A DNA stretch of 6,524 bases from Acidocella sp. 35-58-6. GTDB taxonomy: Bacteria; Pseudomonadota; Alphaproteobacteria; Acetobacterales; Acetobacteraceae. The notes under the pieces were generated by a model that was not told the DNA's origin, did not search any database, and was given only the letters and a program-made list of their open reading frames with translations. Positions 6,509-6,524 of this stretch are shown piece after piece (the stretch's first letter is position 1; each line of letters opens with the position of its first letter). The DNA lies in the NCBI GenBank assembly GCA_002281005.1, contig NCFD01000074.1:1-6524 (forward strand), written 5' to 3'. A program made the translations under genes and the position numbers.

Positions 6509-6524
6509 TTAAGAGGGCTATTTT

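Noticed and set aside
1..6524. Mobile elements, tRNA/rRNA genes, CRISPR arrays or strong terminators
   Set aside because: Nearly the whole window is taken up by contiguous tad/cpa genes. I saw no transposase motif, spaced repeat array, cloverleaf or GC-rich hairpin with a T-tract.

Overview
The window is one strand of a tad/cpa locus for Flp-type (type IVc) tight-adherence pili. All seven recognisable genes lie on the minus strand and read right to left in the order cpaA-cpaB-cpaC-cpaD-cpaE-cpaF-tadB. Gene order, the Caulobacter-style cpa protein families and moderately high GC point to an alphaproteobacterium. The very short CpaD and the family composition make Acetobacteraceae a plausible but unproven guess.

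Layout from promoter to distal end (minus strand): 6524-6324 is an AT-rich intergenic region with candidate back-to-back promoters. It is followed by cpaA (6323-5796, prepilin peptidase), cpaB (5787-4921, periplasmic assembly protein), cpaC (4921-3467, outer-membrane secretin) and cpaD (3470-3165, a 101-residue lipoprotein much shorter than the classical CpaD). Next come cpaE (3116-1845, receiver-like plus degenerate ParA/MinD-like ATPase localisation protein), cpaF (1848-400, secretion/assembly ATPase) and the first 133 codons of tadB (400 to the left edge, inner-membrane platform protein). No pilin gene is inside the window. It probably lies beyond the right edge, possibly divergently transcribed.

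The genes are tightly packed. Two junctions are 4-nt ATGA overlaps, two are 1-nt TAATG overlaps, one is an 8-nt gap, and only cpaD-cpaE has a real gap (48 nt). This points to one translationally coupled operon. CpaA would process the pilin, CpaF would power polymerisation on the TadB/TadC platform, CpaE would place the machine in the cell, and CpaB/CpaD/CpaC would form the periplasmic and outer-membrane channel.

The most notable observation is that cpaF is interrupted by one in-frame amber codon (TAG, minus strand 957-955) at codon 298, where relatives normally have glutamine (CAG). The reading frame is otherwise intact on both sides. The stop separates the Walker A and Asp boxes from the Walker B and His boxes, so an unsuppressed product could not be a working ATPase. 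This is either a recent C-to-T inactivating mutation, a sequence error, or a suppressed/read-through codon.
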